From Bermanella sp. (GTDB lineage: Bacteria; Pseudomonadota; Gammaproteobacteria; Pseudomonadales; Oceanobacteraceae): a stretch of 36,112 bases of DNA. Positions 19,002 to 28,960 of this stretch are shown here, one piece after another. The notes below the pieces were generated by a model, which worked only from the letters and a program-made list of their open reading frames with translations, had not been told where the DNA came from and made no database searches. The stretch is from the NCBI GenBank assembly GCA_029938135.1, contig JAPYOO010000003.1, forward strand, positions 16,225 through 52,336, read 5' to 3'. The first letter of the stretch is position 1. The number at the start of each line of letters is the position of its first letter. The position numbers were made by a program, and so were the translations under genes.

Positions 19002-20012
19002 TTAAACAAACCACTTTTGGAAGGCCATTTTCTGAAAAGCAGCTTCAATGCCCTTCCCAACGCCTGCTTGTGCAGCCATTCCCAAACGTTCAAACACGCT
19101 CTTCTTTTTTTCGCTGCTTAATAAGTACACATCAGCCGTCTTACAGCGTTCTTGTAGATATTCATCGCTGGTTTTAATTTCATCAACTAAATTAACTTCA
19201 AGGGCTTTTTGGCCATACCAAACGTCACCATTAGCCACTTTATCAACGTCGACGGAGGAGCGTCGCTCACCTACAAAGTCTTTGAATAATACGTGTACAT
19301 CCGCTAAGTCTTCACGGAATTTTTCGCGAGCTTTATCTGTATTCTCACCAAATACCGTCAAGGTTCGCTTGTATTCACCAGCCGTGTGCACTTCAAAATC
19401 TATGTCGTTTTTCTTAAGTAAGCGGTTAAAGTTAGGAAGCTGAGCGATAACACCAATAGAGCCTAGAACGGCAAAAGGGGCGGCGATAATTTTATCAGCC
19501 ACTACAGCCATCATGTAGCCACCACTGGCGGCTACCTTATCAACGCAAACCGTCAATGGGATGCCCTTTTGTTTGATGCGTTCTAATTGTGACGCTGCAA
19601 ATCCATACTGGTGAACCATGCCGCCGCCACTCTCCACTTTAACCACAATCTCAGAGATACTGTCTTCTAAGCTCAGTAACGCGGAGATCTCATCTTTCAT
19701 TTGCTCACTTTGAGCGGCTTTTATATCGCCATTAAAGTTGAGTACATATACCTTTTCTTTTTCAAGTTCCGCGTTTTTTTTAGCATCGGCTTTTGCCTGC
19801 TTTGCTCGTTTTTTTAACTCTTTCTTCGTGAGCACCGCTTCCTGAAGATGCTTTTTTAGCTCGGCGTAGCGATCATTCAAATGCTCAATATTTATTTTCT
19901 TAGGCTTTGTTTTTTGTCCTGCACTGGCAATAAGTCCTATTACGACGGCTACAACAATGATAAAAGTCACAGATTTGGCTAAGAACAGCCCGTATTCAGC
20001 TAAAAATTCCAC
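19002..20012 (-). CDS. sohB: Inner-membrane S49-family protease SohB
   Basis: 336 aa; N-terminal TM, 'VYVLNFNGDIKAAQSEQMKDEISALL', 'VESGGGMVHQYGFAASQLERI', 'DKVAASGGYMMAVVADKIIAAPFAVLGSIGVIAQLPNFNRLLKKNDIDFEVHTAGEYKRTLT'. Confidence 0.94.
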   Translation of the reverse strand: MEFLAEYGLFLAKSVTFIIVVAVVIGLIASAGQKTKPKKINIEHLNDRYAELKKHLQEAVLTKKELKKRAKQAKADAKKNAELEKEKVYVLNFNGDIKAAQSEQMKDEISALLSLEDSISEIVVKVESGGGMVHQYGFAASQLERIKQKGIPLTVCVDKVAASGGYMMAVVADKIIAAPFAVLGSIGVIAQLPNFNRLLKKNDIDFEVHTAGEYKRTLTVFGENTDKAREKFREDLADVHVLFKDFVGERRSSVDVDKVANGDVWYGQKALEVNLVDEIKTSDEYLQERCKTADVYLLSSEKKKSVFERLGMAAQAGVGKGIEAAFQKMAFQKWFV

Positions 20013-20117
20013 AATATATCCTTACTATTATTTGTATGCCAGTGTAACGGTTGATGAGACTATCTGCCAGTATACGCAGTCTACTAGTGGCTTAATCTAT
20101 CTAATCTCATGACACAT

Positions 20118-20133
20118 TCAAACAATCGTTTGA
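20118..20133. promoter_or_regulatory. PsrA/FadR-type palindrome (CAAAC-N4-GTTTG)
   Basis: TCAAACAATCGTTTGA: 6-bp perfect arms TCAAAC/GTTTGA around AATC, just upstream of a TTGACA(20141-20146)-N17-TAATGT(20164-20169) promoter-like pair. Confidence 0.4.
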
Positions 20134-20255
20134 CTTGGTATTGACAGCTACGCCTAGCTTGCTTAATGTAGATTGTCTGGGTTACCAGATAATAGACCAG
20201 TACGTTTTTTGTACACGTTTTAAGGTCTTCCATTTATTTACAGTAGGACAGCGAT

Positions 20256-20570
20256 ATGACTTCAGTTACAGATATTATCGAAAAAATGAAAAGCTCTTTT
20301 AACGCTGACGCAGCTGCTGGCATGGAAAATATTTTCCAGTTCAGCATCGAAGATGGCGATGACTTTTACCTTGACATTAAAGACGGCGGATTTGAAATTG
20401 CTGCTGGCGAAAATGCCGACCCTTCAGTAACTCTAATCATGAGCACTGAGACTTTGGTAGGTGTAATGACCGGCGAAACTGACGGCATGCAAGCGTTCAT
20501 GGCTGGCCAGTTACGCGCTGAAGGCGATATGATGTTAGCCACTAAGCTGGGTGAACTTTTCCCTCAGTAG
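20256..20570 (+). CDS. SCP2 sterol-binding domain protein
   Basis: 104 aa single-domain: 'FQFSIEDGDDFYLDIKDGGFEIAAGENADPSVTLIMSTETLVGVMTGETDGMQAFMAGQLRAEGDMMLATKLGELF'. Confidence 0.9.
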   Translation: MTSVTDIIEKMKSSFNADAAAGMENIFQFSIEDGDDFYLDIKDGGFEIAAGENADPSVTLIMSTETLVGVMTGETDGMQAFMAGQLRAEGDMMLATKLGELFPQ

Positions 20571-20589
20571 TAGCTACACAGTCCTGCGG

Positions 20590-20629
20590 GGCAATAAAAA
20601 AGGGAGCATTTGCTCCCTTTTTTATTGCC
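20590..20629. terminator. Bidirectional terminator
   Basis: GGCAATAAAAAAGGGAGCA / TGCTCCCTTTTTTATTGCC: 19-bp perfect inverted repeat with flanking A/T runs. Confidence 0.92.
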
Positions 20630-20643
20630 TTTTTATTACCGGT

Positions 20644-21285
20644 TTAGAGCCATGATTCAACCGCTACTCGGGCCTGCTCATTAACAGGAAATGCCATTAG
20701 CCCCTTATGCGATAGCTTCACCTCGTATATCGCGCCATCTGACATGGGCATGAATGCGGCGGATCCATTTTTCACTTGTATCATTGAGAGCCATTTCTGG
20801 TTGACCAACCAAGGCCATGTGTCTATATAATTCTTTTTCACAAACCCATAAACACTTCTTTGACTGCTTTTTTCCTGCTCTAAAGACAGGTAGCGACCAC
20901 TCAGCCTGTCTAACTTATAAGATGGCAGCTTGCTACTAAGCAACCCTTGCATATGAATAAGTCGTACATCTAGCTGCCATTGATCTCCCAATAATCGGTA
21001 GACATTACTGGCACCGGTTACATCGACCAGCTCTGCTTCAAATTCCTGCTCTTGAATTTGGTTAAATTTCAAGGTGGCAAGTACTTCGCCATCTTTAGAT
21101 TTAAAGTAACTTAGTAAGTCCAAAGCAAGAATGCCCGCGAGCACAGTTAATATTAAGGCTGAAAAACCAAAGGTGCCTCTTAACCACTTTAGAAACCAAC
21201 CTTTTGAAACAAGGGTTCTGGCTGCAATGAATAAAAGAAAAATAACAAAGGCTAATAAAATAGCGGCAAACAGTTGAATGGCCAT
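20644..21285 (-). CDS. Hypothetical protein with two predicted N-terminal TM segments
   Basis: 213 aa; hydrophobic segments 'LFAAILLAFVIFLLFIAARTLV' and 'FGFSALILTVLAGILALDLLSYF'; directly follows the ChpA-like gene. Confidence 0.7.
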   Translation of the reverse strand: MAIQLFAAILLAFVIFLLFIAARTLVSKGWFLKWLRGTFGFSALILTVLAGILALDLLSYFKSKDGEVLATLKFNQIQEQEFEAELVDVTGASNVYRLLGDQWQLDVRLIHMQGLLSSKLPSYKLDRLSGRYLSLEQEKSSQRSVYGFVKKNYIDTWPWLVNQKWLSMIQVKNGSAAFMPMSDGAIYEVKLSHKGLMAFPVNEQARVAVESWL

Positions 21286-22926
21286 TTAGGACGTCCTGTA
21301 TCCCAGTTGGGCCATGCTCTTAATGGCTAGATCTAATATACCAGGGTCACCGTTATCGGAGTGCGTTAGGGCCTCTATGTGATATTCAATACTGGTAAGG
21401 GCATCGGCTAATACTTCTAATTTAGCTTCGTTAAGGTCGTTGTCAGTATTTAAGACCTTGTCTACTAAATAACTAATAGCCGATTGAATTACGAATGATG
21501 CCTTTTGTTCATTCAAAAAGATTAGGGCCCCTTTCACGCCGTGCAGTACTGGGCCGACATTATTTAAATGGAGCTTATCTCCTAGCTCTACATAAGAAGC
21601 GATTGCCCGCTTAGCCATGCCAATGCCCGAGACCACCTCATCAAATAAAATGATGCGTGCTTCAAAATAGTGTCCGGCTCCAATGATTTCTTCCGAGGCG
21701 CTTTTTACTTTCCCCGTTGAAAATTGAGAGCTGGCAAGCTCTACTTGTAGCATGGCATCGGCTATTTGAGCCAGCGCAGTGATTTTTTCTTGTTCAGCAA
21801 GACCGGGCAGAGCCTCAACATTGCCATGTTGCTCTTTAAGGCGTTTAGAGAGTGGCTCTTGGTTTATGACCTTTAAAACGTCGGCAAGTGCTGAAAGTCT
21901 TGTGCTTAACCCTGTAAATCCATCTTCACTGAGTGAGTTTTTAGCGGCCAGATCTAAAGATTCTTTGACCCCATGAATTTCTTCTTGAAAAGCCTTTGAA
22001 AGACTTTCGTAGGCACCAACATCGGGCCCTGATAGAAATTTCCTTTCAATTTTAAGATCTTTTTCCTGAGTGTTAATAGCCAGCATATAGCTTTTCTTTA
22101 CATCACTAATATCTCCTGTCTCGGATGCTGACAATGACACTAGATGAAGTAGGTCTTTATGGGCCTCATTGGCGAGCTGCGCAGTAAATACTTTAGCACC
22201 TTCTTTTATCATGCTGCGCATAATTAGGTCTATGCGGGCAAACAGTACTCGGCGCTCTTGTGTTAACTCATACTCTTCAGTTACTAAAGCACTTAAGGCG
22301 GCTTTACAGCTCCACCAAAATGGCCAAGCAATGGTGCCTCGAAAGCCGCGCTCGAGCAAAACTAAGGAGCGCTGAATAAGCTTTAAGCCAATGAGTGTGT
22401 CGGGGCCATTTAATACCCTTAACAGGCCCAATTGATACATTAGGCGCAGGCGTGACAGGTGAGGCCTAATATTGAGTTGGCTTTTTTCAACTTGTGGTAA
22501 TTTAGGGCGTAAATTTACGCTAAAAAAATGTGATTCTGTTAAGGCTTTATGCTGTCCAGTTTTACGGACCCGATTAATGGCAGGGATTAGCAGTATTGGG
22601 TGATCTTTTTCATGTTCAAGTAAAATGCCAATGTAATGAGATAAGCTTAAAAGCCCGTGCCCTAAGGCGTCGAGTTTGGCGTCAAATCCAGTGGTGCCGT
22701 CTCCCACTAGAGATAGCATTTCAGTGGTAAGTGCCTCTGGCCCTGCCAATTCTAATAACTTAAATATGCCCCTGGCTAAATTTAACTCATCAGCGAAGCT
22801 CTTTAAGTGTGACTGGTCTTGGCTTTCAGCGTAATGCGAAAAGTAAGCCTCTGCTTTTTGCAGGGTTGCTTCTAACTCTTTTCGCACTAGGCTTATGGAC
22901 ATACCGATGTTTGAAGCTTGATTCAT
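21286..22926 (-). CDS. ChpA/PilL N-terminal-like (Hpt-like helical) protein, stand-alone
   Basis: 546 aa, almost entirely helical; 'DELNLARGIFKLLELAGPEALTTEMLSLV' resembles the ChpA N-terminal helical modules; no CheA kinase or receiver motif. Confidence 0.55.
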   Translation of the reverse strand: MNQASNIGMSISLVRKELEATLQKAEAYFSHYAESQDQSHLKSFADELNLARGIFKLLELAGPEALTTEMLSLVGDGTTGFDAKLDALGHGLLSLSHYIGILLEHEKDHPILLIPAINRVRKTGQHKALTESHFFSVNLRPKLPQVEKSQLNIRPHLSRLRLMYQLGLLRVLNGPDTLIGLKLIQRSLVLLERGFRGTIAWPFWWSCKAALSALVTEEYELTQERRVLFARIDLIMRSMIKEGAKVFTAQLANEAHKDLLHLVSLSASETGDISDVKKSYMLAINTQEKDLKIERKFLSGPDVGAYESLSKAFQEEIHGVKESLDLAAKNSLSEDGFTGLSTRLSALADVLKVINQEPLSKRLKEQHGNVEALPGLAEQEKITALAQIADAMLQVELASSQFSTGKVKSASEEIIGAGHYFEARIILFDEVVSGIGMAKRAIASYVELGDKLHLNNVGPVLHGVKGALIFLNEQKASFVIQSAISYLVDKVLNTDNDLNEAKLEVLADALTSIEYHIEALTHSDNGDPGILDLAIKSMAQLGYRTS

Positions 22927-23032
22927 TTAGCCTGCTTACTCATCATCAATGATCTAAAGTGTTCATTTCCTGCCTGTGAGTCTATCGTTAAATTACACCT
23001 AAATCATTGATTAAATTCACGAAAATAGCGCA

Positions 23033-23734
23033 TTATTTCAACCAAATAGGCCCTTCAGACTTTTTAGAGAGCAATTCTAAAACATTTTCATGCTCAACCC
23101 TCTCTTCTTCACTAACCCCTAAAATAGTCAATTGAGCCGCTAATTCTGTATTAATGGTGCTTTTTTCACTGGCCGAGGATAATGCTGCCTTTGTTGATGC
23201 ACTGGAATCTAATATTAAGTTGGTCTGGCCTCCTGTCATTAACAGGTAGACGTCGGCTAATATTTCAGAATCCAGTAAAGCCCCGTGAAGCTCGCGATGA
23301 CTGTTATCAATACCATAGCGTCTACACAAAGCATCCAGGCTGTTCCTTTGCCCTGGGTGCATCTTTCTAGCCAGCGCCAAGGTGTCCAATACAGTACATA
23401 TGTCGGTAGTTTTTGGGTAGCCGGATAGCTGCCCAAACTCCCTATCCATAAAGCCCACGTCAAATGGCGCATTATGAATAACCAGCTGACCGCCACTAAT
23501 AAACTCAATAAAATCGTTGGCTATCTGGCCAAACAGAGGTTTATCTTCCAAAAACTCATCTGTGATCCCATGAACTTCCATAGCTTCAGGGTCTACAAGA
23601 CGCTGCGGGTTCACGTACTGATGGTATTGCCTGCCGGTAAATTTACGATCAATTAACTCGATACAGCCAATTTCAACTATCTTATGACCTTCGCCAATAC
23701 CTGTGGTTTCGGTATCAAGAACTATTTGACGCAA
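23033..23734 (-). CDS. dnaQ: DNA polymerase III epsilon subunit
   Basis: 233 aa; '[27 protein letters not shown]', '[13 protein letters not shown]', '[17 protein letters not shown]', '[25 protein letters not shown]'. Confidence 0.96.
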   Translation of the reverse strand: MRQIVLDTETTGIGEGHKIVEIGCIELIDRKFTGRQYHQYVNPQRLVDPEAMEVHGITDEFLEDKPLFGQIANDFIEFISGGQLVIHNAPFDVGFMDREFGQLSGYPKTTDICTVLDTLALARKMHPGQRNSLDALCRRYGIDNSHRELHGALLDSEILADVYLLMTGGQTNLILDSSASTKAALSSASEKSTINTELAAQLTILGVSEEERVEHENVLELLSKKSEGPIWLK

Positions 23735-24183
23735 GTACTACCCCTTAAATTAGATTTTGTTATTCCAAGATTAGCGAGATCGTCTGCTCGCTCATTGCCT
23801 GGGTGGCCGCTGTGACCTTTTACCCACTGCCAAGTTACATCATGCTCAGCCATTACCGAATCAAGCTTTTTCCATAAATCTTGGTTTTTGACGGGCTGTT
23901 TTGCCGCGGTTAACCAATTACGTTTTTTCCATCCCTCCATCCACTCAAGTACGCCTTTACGTACATACTGAGAGTCAGTGATGACTTTTACTTCGCAGGT
24001 CCGGGTTAATTCAGCTAATGCCTGAATGGCCGCCATTAGCTCCATGCGATTATTTGTGGTTTGAGGCTCTCCGCCGCAAATTTCCTTACGATGCCCTTTG
24101 TAGTGCAATAGTGCCCCCCACCCGCCTGGGCCTGGGTTCCCCTTGCAGGCTCCGTCTGTATATATTTTAACGATCTGTGACAC
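23722..24183 (-). CDS. rnhA: Ribonuclease HI
   Basis: '(V/M)[55 protein letters not shown]...TDSQYVRKG...[21 protein letters not shown]'. GTG start at 24183 inferred; the track's 24306 start would overlap the upstream gene deeply. Confidence 0.94.
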   Translation of the reverse strand: MSQIVKIYTDGACKGNPGPGGWGALLHYKGHRKEICGGEPQTTNNRMELMAAIQALAELTRTCEVKVITDSQYVRKGVLEWMEGWKKRNWLTAAKQPVKNQDLWKKLDSVMAEHDVTWQWVKGHSGHPGNERADDLANLGITKSNLRGSTCVK

Positions 24184-24892
24184 GCGCCCCTCTCGTACTT
24201 GGTGCTGCCACAGGTATTCTGCGGCCAGCCAAAGGGCGCCATTGTGGCCGAACCGGCGTACGACCTGCAACCAGTTTCCTAGCAATAATGATATACACAC
24301 CTCCAAATGGGAAGTTTAGATCGTCCAGTAAGGTTTCAACTCTGCGCGAGAAGTTTGGGAAATAGCGCAGAATGATGGGTGGGATATACAGTGTCGTTTT
24401 TACTTGCTCTACTCTAAAGCCAAGTAACGTTAGCCAGTCCACAATTCTGTGGCGACTTAACTGCCTCCCTTTTGAAGCTACTAGGGTGCGCGGTAAAAGC
24501 CGGCTAATGCCCCATGCACTCCAAGGGTTGAAACCGATAATTGCCAAGTAGCCATTGGGTACCACAACACGTGCCGCTTCACGCAGGCACTGGTGAGGGT
24601 CTGAACTAAAGTCCAGTACGTGATGTGTAACAATGCAATCAAGGCAGTTATCTCGAAAAGGCAATTGCTCATAGTTCATTTGCAACTGACTATTATGGGT
24701 ATCAGTGACTTCATTAACCGCTATAAAGCTATGCATTAAGGTACTGCTATGGATGACCACTTTATTTAAGGCGCTGTACTGCAACAGATAATGACCGGTT
24801 AAATCCGGCATACAGCTGTTTAATTTATCCGTCTCTAACGCCACAAGTCTTTGTGCGAGACTACTTTTACACCATGATTTATCCATTTTCAC
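24167..24892 (-). CDS. SAM-dependent methyltransferase (class I)
   Basis: 241 aa; '[57 protein letters not shown]', located next to rnhA as in pseudomonads. Confidence 0.85.
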   Translation of the reverse strand: MKMDKSWCKSSLAQRLVALETDKLNSCMPDLTGHYLLQYSALNKVVIHSSTLMHSFIAVNEVTDTHNSQLQMNYEQLPFRDNCLDCIVTHHVLDFSSDPHQCLREAARVVVPNGYLAIIGFNPWSAWGISRLLPRTLVASKGRQLSRHRIVDWLTLLGFRVEQVKTTLYIPPIILRYFPNFSRRVETLLDDLNFPFGGVYIIIARKLVAGRTPVRPQWRPLAGRRIPVAAPSTRGARVTDR

Positions 24893-24996
24893 TCATATTT
24901 TTACCAAGTAGGACACATCTCCAAAAGACACTCCTTGACCCGCGAGCTTGTGATTCATAAACTGCCAAGCCCACAGAAACATCTTGGTGTATTACT

Positions 24997-26568
24997 TTGT
25001 TTTTTCGTAGCTTTTTAATTGTAGTATGGCTATTTACCATAACCGCGTGTATTAACGTTCCAACCAAACAGGTTGCTGCGCCACTGCCACCCCCAGACCT
25101 ATTAAATGAAGGCTTAACAAGTCATTCAATCAATAATAGTGCCACAAGCATTATCGATAACACCCATAGTGATATATGGCAGCGTGTTCGTGATAACTAC
25201 AAGCTAGATGGCTCTATCTCTAATAAGCGTATAGATTCGCAATTAAACTGGTTTAAGTCCCACCAAAAATATCTAAATAGAGTGTCTAACCGCGCCAAGC
25301 GTTACATGTATTTTATAATGCAACAAGTCGAAGTTAGGGATATACCGGCCGAAATTGCGTTACTTCCTATCGTGGAGAGTGCTTTTGACCCGTTTGCCTA
25401 TAGTCATGGTAGGGCATCCGGTGTTTGGCAGTTTATTCCCAGTACCGGCAGAATGTACAATTTACACCAAGATTGGTGGTATGACGGTCGCAGAGACATC
25501 AGGCAGTCAACCATAGCCGCATTAAAGTTTCTTAGGGGGCTATCTCGGGAATTTAAGGGCGATTGGATGCTGGCATTGGCTGCATACAACTCTGGCGCCG
25601 GTACGGTTAGAAAAGCGATACGTAAAAACAAAAAACGCGGCTTGCCAGTAGATTATTGGTCTCTTGCTCTTCCAAAGGAAACTAAAGCCTATGTGCCTAA
25701 GCTTTTAGCCCTTGCCAAATTAGTGGGCAATCCTGAAAAATACGGCGTCACCCTACCCCCAATCGCTAACGAGCCTTATTTCGCGGTTGTGGATACTGGC
25801 AGTCAGATGGATTTAAGTCAGGCCGCCCAGATGGCTAACGTTGACTTAGAGGAAATATACAAACTCAACCCTCAATATAATCAATGGGCCACCAGCCCGA
25901 ATGGGCCTCATGAATTACTTGTCCCCATAACCCAGCAGGCAACTATACAAGAAAACCTTAAGAATCTGCCGTCAAGCCAGCGGATTAAATGGCAGCGTTA
26001 CAAGGTTTCTTCTGGAGATTCATTGATATCCATTTCAAAGAAATTTCACACCACTCCAGATGCGCTCAAGCAGGTTAACCCGCTGAGTGGCAATATCATT
26101 AGAATTAATGACATGTTATTAATTCCTACGGCCTTCAATAAATTAAGTAGTTACACCTATAGCGCTAATAATCGCTTAAACAAGAAGCAAAAGCGCACCC
26201 GAGGCCCAAAAAATTCTACTCGCATTACCCATACCGTTCGCAATGGAGACTCTTTTTGGAGCCTGGCCAAAAAACATAAGGTGAGCACTAAGAGCATTGC
26301 GCGCTGGAATGGTATGGCCCCTAAAGACCCATTGCATCCTGGTAAAAAGCTTCTTATTTGGTCTAAAACCCAGCTTGCCAAAACAGATCGTGAGGTCATT
26401 CGCAAAATACATTACAGGGTAAGAAATGGCGATAGCCTACACAGAATAGCCGACAAATTTAATGTTAAAGTACATGATATTAAACGCTGGAACCCAAGCA
26501 GTAAGAAGAAATACTTACAGCCTGGCGATAAGTTGGTCCTTTATGTGGATGTCACACGAGCCACCTAA
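24997..26568 (+). CDS. mltD: Membrane-bound lytic murein transglycosylase D, with LysM repeats
   Basis: 523 aa; lipoprotein-like N-terminus 'FLIVVWLFTITAC', SLT motifs 'LPIVESAFDPFAYSHGRASGVWQFIPSTGRMYNL', 'ALAAYNSGAGTVRKAI', three C-terminal LysM units ('YKVSSGDSLISISKKF', 'HTVRNGDSFWSLAKKH', 'YRVRNGDSLHRIADKF'). Apparent TTG start. Confidence 0.94.
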   Translation: MFFRSFLIVVWLFTITACINVPTKQVAAPLPPPDLLNEGLTSHSINNSATSIIDNTHSDIWQRVRDNYKLDGSISNKRIDSQLNWFKSHQKYLNRVSNRAKRYMYFIMQQVEVRDIPAEIALLPIVESAFDPFAYSHGRASGVWQFIPSTGRMYNLHQDWWYDGRRDIRQSTIAALKFLRGLSREFKGDWMLALAAYNSGAGTVRKAIRKNKKRGLPVDYWSLALPKETKAYVPKLLALAKLVGNPEKYGVTLPPIANEPYFAVVDTGSQMDLSQAAQMANVDLEEIYKLNPQYNQWATSPNGPHELLVPITQQATIQENLKNLPSSQRIKWQRYKVSSGDSLISISKKFHTTPDALKQVNPLSGNIIRINDMLLIPTAFNKLSSYTYSANNRLNKKQKRTRGPKNSTRITHTVRNGDSFWSLAKKHKVSTKSIARWNGMAPKDPLHPGKKLLIWSKTQLAKTDREVIRKIHYRVRNGDSLHRIADKFNVKVHDIKRWNPSSKKKYLQPGDKLVLYVDVTRAT

Positions 26569-27015
26569 GCGGGTACTTTTAAAACAACTCTCTGTAATCA
26601 TAGGGCTTAGTCACTTGGTCAATTCACAGTTAGGTGAAGCCGAATATTGAGCCCAGCCCAGCCCCGCAATATCGCACCAGATTTACCCCCCCCTCTTCGG
26701 CGAATGCATGCGTAATGATTAGACGCTCCTTAGTCCTGTTGATCCCCCTCCTACTGCTTTCCGACCAAGGTCAGGTACAGGCGTTTTTGCAAACGCTGTT
26801 ATCTGTAAGGTGTAGGGATTAATCAAAGGAGGTAATCGGTACAGCGGCTATTGTTGAAGGTGTCTTGCAGAAAATAAACGTTGCTATAGATAGTACGCAG
26901 TCATGTTAGAAATTGAGTGCTGTCGGTAGGTGTTAAGGGAGGGGCAGCTGACACAGTACTATCAAGCAGTAGGCTTGGATATAACACCTTTAATTAGATG
27001 ATCACTATCACAAGC

Positions 27016-27047
27016 AATAAAAAAGGGCCTTTCGGCCCTTTTTTATT
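27016..27047. terminator. Bidirectional terminator between mltD side and ppiD
   Basis: AATAAAAAAGGGCC / GGCCCTTTTTTATT with TTTC loop; overlaps the ppiD stop codon. Confidence 0.92.
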
Positions 27048-28887
27048 AATTTCTTTCTATATCTGCTTTATCAGAAAAGTACTGATGATAAGCCTTGTAT
27101 TCATTAAAGGATTTACCGCGCGCAACCTTCTGCTCATCACTGTCGGTACTAGTAGCACTTACAGTCCGGTTAATTCCATCTAGACGAATTATTGCCTTAT
27201 TACCGGCCTTTAAATCAACCAGGTCAAAGCTTGCTTCGCCATTAATTGTAAGTGCCATGGTAAAGGCTTTGCTGATTACAGCCGACTCTACACCCTTGGC
27301 ATTTCGAGATTTAGCGATATAAGCGCTCCAATCAACGTTTAATTTACCCGTTTTGGCCAACTCAATCGCGCTATCTATTTGAGCATTAAGAGACTCAAGG
27401 CCCTTCTCGCTTCTTAGGCGAGCCTCAATCTGGGCAGCTACCTTTTCAAAAGGCTTAACTGACGATTCCTTAAGATTGTTAAGGTGCAGTACAACCGCTC
27501 GTCCGTCACTTAGCTCTATAACTTCACTGTTGATATCATCAAACAAAACACCCTCAGTGAAGGCTGCAGAAGACACCTTGGCGTTACTTGCAATACCAGC
27601 CCCACCTTGACGGGTAAACTCTACGCTTGTTTTAACGGTAAGGCTTAGCGCTTGTGCTGGACCCTGTAAGTCAGAAGCTGAGAAAGCTTCATCATTTAAG
27701 GCATCAAGTTTTTCTATATAAAGAGCTTGAGATTTCTCTGACTTGATACCCTGAGCTAGGCTATCTTTTAGGTCAGAGAATGACGCTACTTCAGGCTGGC
27801 GTGTATCGACTAATTTGATTAGGTGCAAGCCATCACGTGTTTCTATTATGTTAGATACTTCGCCTTTAGATAAAGCTGATAAAGCTTGAGCAAATTCATC
27901 TTCATAAATATCGACTGTCGAGAAACCTAGGTCACCACCTGAAAACTTAGATGTGTCATCCTGGGAGAATTCTTCAGCAAGTTTCGCAAAGTCTGCTCCA
28001 GATGATAATTTCACTTGAATGTCTTTAAGTGTTTGGCGAGCTGCAGCCTCGTTACTTAATAGTAGTATGTGGGCTGCTCGAAATTCACGACGCTCTGCAG
28101 ATTCAGCTGAAATAATATCGTAACGCTCACGCAGTTCTGAGTCATCAATTTCAATTGAAGCCAGTAAGTCAGAACGATTTAATTCTATGTAGTCTACTTT
28201 CACAGACTCCATTGTCATAAATTGACTTGTATTGGCCTCGTAGTAACTCTGTTTTTCTTCATCGCTAACGACTGCATTTTTCTTGGCGTCATCTAGTGAG
28301 TATTCGAAGTATGAAAAGCCACGTGTTTGAGACTCAAGCTGAGCTGAGCGTGATTCTTCTGCTGTTGTTGCAAATGAGGTTGCCTGCCATGCAGACTGAG
28401 CCTGTTGGGTTGATAGATTTGAGCGCAGTAAGTTTCTGTGAGTATAGCGAGTAAAACCTGCACTACGAAGGACTAGGTCATATTGGTCACGGTCAAATTG
28501 TCCGTTAACCTGAAATTCAGGTGACTGTACGATTAACTTATCAATTTCTTGATCAGAAAAATAAACACCGTTATCACTGGCCGCTTGCTTGAGCAATGTT
28601 TCGCCAATTAAGCTTTCGACAGCGGATTTTTTTAACATGGTGTCACTAATGATAGATGGATCGAAGTTTTCGCCAAACTGCGATTGCAGTCTACGCTTTT
28701 GAAGCTGAACCATTTGTGAAACTTTTAGATCGCTTATTTCTTCGCCATTGACCACGGCAGGTGCAGCACTTCCGCCACCCAAAGCAACAATGCTTTCAAT
28801 GCCAAATAATGCGAATGTTAAAATGATTAAACCAACAATGAATTTGGCAACAATTCCTTTAGAACCATCACGAATAGCCTGAAGCAT
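27046..28887 (-). CDS. ppiD: Peptidyl-prolyl cis-trans isomerase D (SurA N-terminal + parvulin)
   Basis: 613 aa; 'MLQAIRDGSKGIVAKFIVGLIILTFALFGIESI' anchor; parvulin 'RAAHILLLSNEAAARQTLKDIQVKLSSGADFAKLAEEFSQDDTSKFSGGDLGF'; upstream of hupB. Confidence 0.94.
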   Translation of the reverse strand: MLQAIRDGSKGIVAKFIVGLIILTFALFGIESIVALGGGSAAPAVVNGEEISDLKVSQMVQLQKRRLQSQFGENFDPSIISDTMLKKSAVESLIGETLLKQAASDNGVYFSDQEIDKLIVQSPEFQVNGQFDRDQYDLVLRSAGFTRYTHRNLLRSNLSTQQAQSAWQATSFATTAEESRSAQLESQTRGFSYFEYSLDDAKKNAVVSDEEKQSYYEANTSQFMTMESVKVDYIELNRSDLLASIEIDDSELRERYDIISAESAERREFRAAHILLLSNEAAARQTLKDIQVKLSSGADFAKLAEEFSQDDTSKFSGGDLGFSTVDIYEDEFAQALSALSKGEVSNIIETRDGLHLIKLVDTRQPEVASFSDLKDSLAQGIKSEKSQALYIEKLDALNDEAFSASDLQGPAQALSLTVKTSVEFTRQGGAGIASNAKVSSAAFTEGVLFDDINSEVIELSDGRAVVLHLNNLKESSVKPFEKVAAQIEARLRSEKGLESLNAQIDSAIELAKTGKLNVDWSAYIAKSRNAKGVESAVISKAFTMALTINGEASFDLVDLKAGNKAIIRLDGINRTVSATSTDSDEQKVARGKSFNEYKAYHQYFSDKADIERN

Positions 28888-28932
28888 GAACCTACAACCT
28901 TTATTAGAATTGTTATATCTGGAATATAAAAA

Positions 28933-28960
28933 AAAAGCGCATCAAGCAAGATGCGCTTTT
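28933..28960 (-). terminator. hupB terminator
   Basis: AAAAGCGCATC (28933-28943) / GATGCGCTTTT (28950-28960), followed by T-run on the minus strand. Confidence 0.85.

Noticed and set aside
24036-24306. Extended rnhA N-terminus (start 24306) and overlapping 24036..24242 ORF
   Set aside because: RNase HI homology begins at GTG 24183; upstream sequence codes for the methyltransferase in another frame.
25404-26412. Possible repeat array in mltD
   Set aside because: The repeats are diverged LysM domains, normal for MltD, not a CRISPR or tandem DNA repeat.
26462-26650. 62-aa plus-strand ORF at the mltD end
   Set aside because: Mostly inside the mltD LysM region in another frame; no motif.
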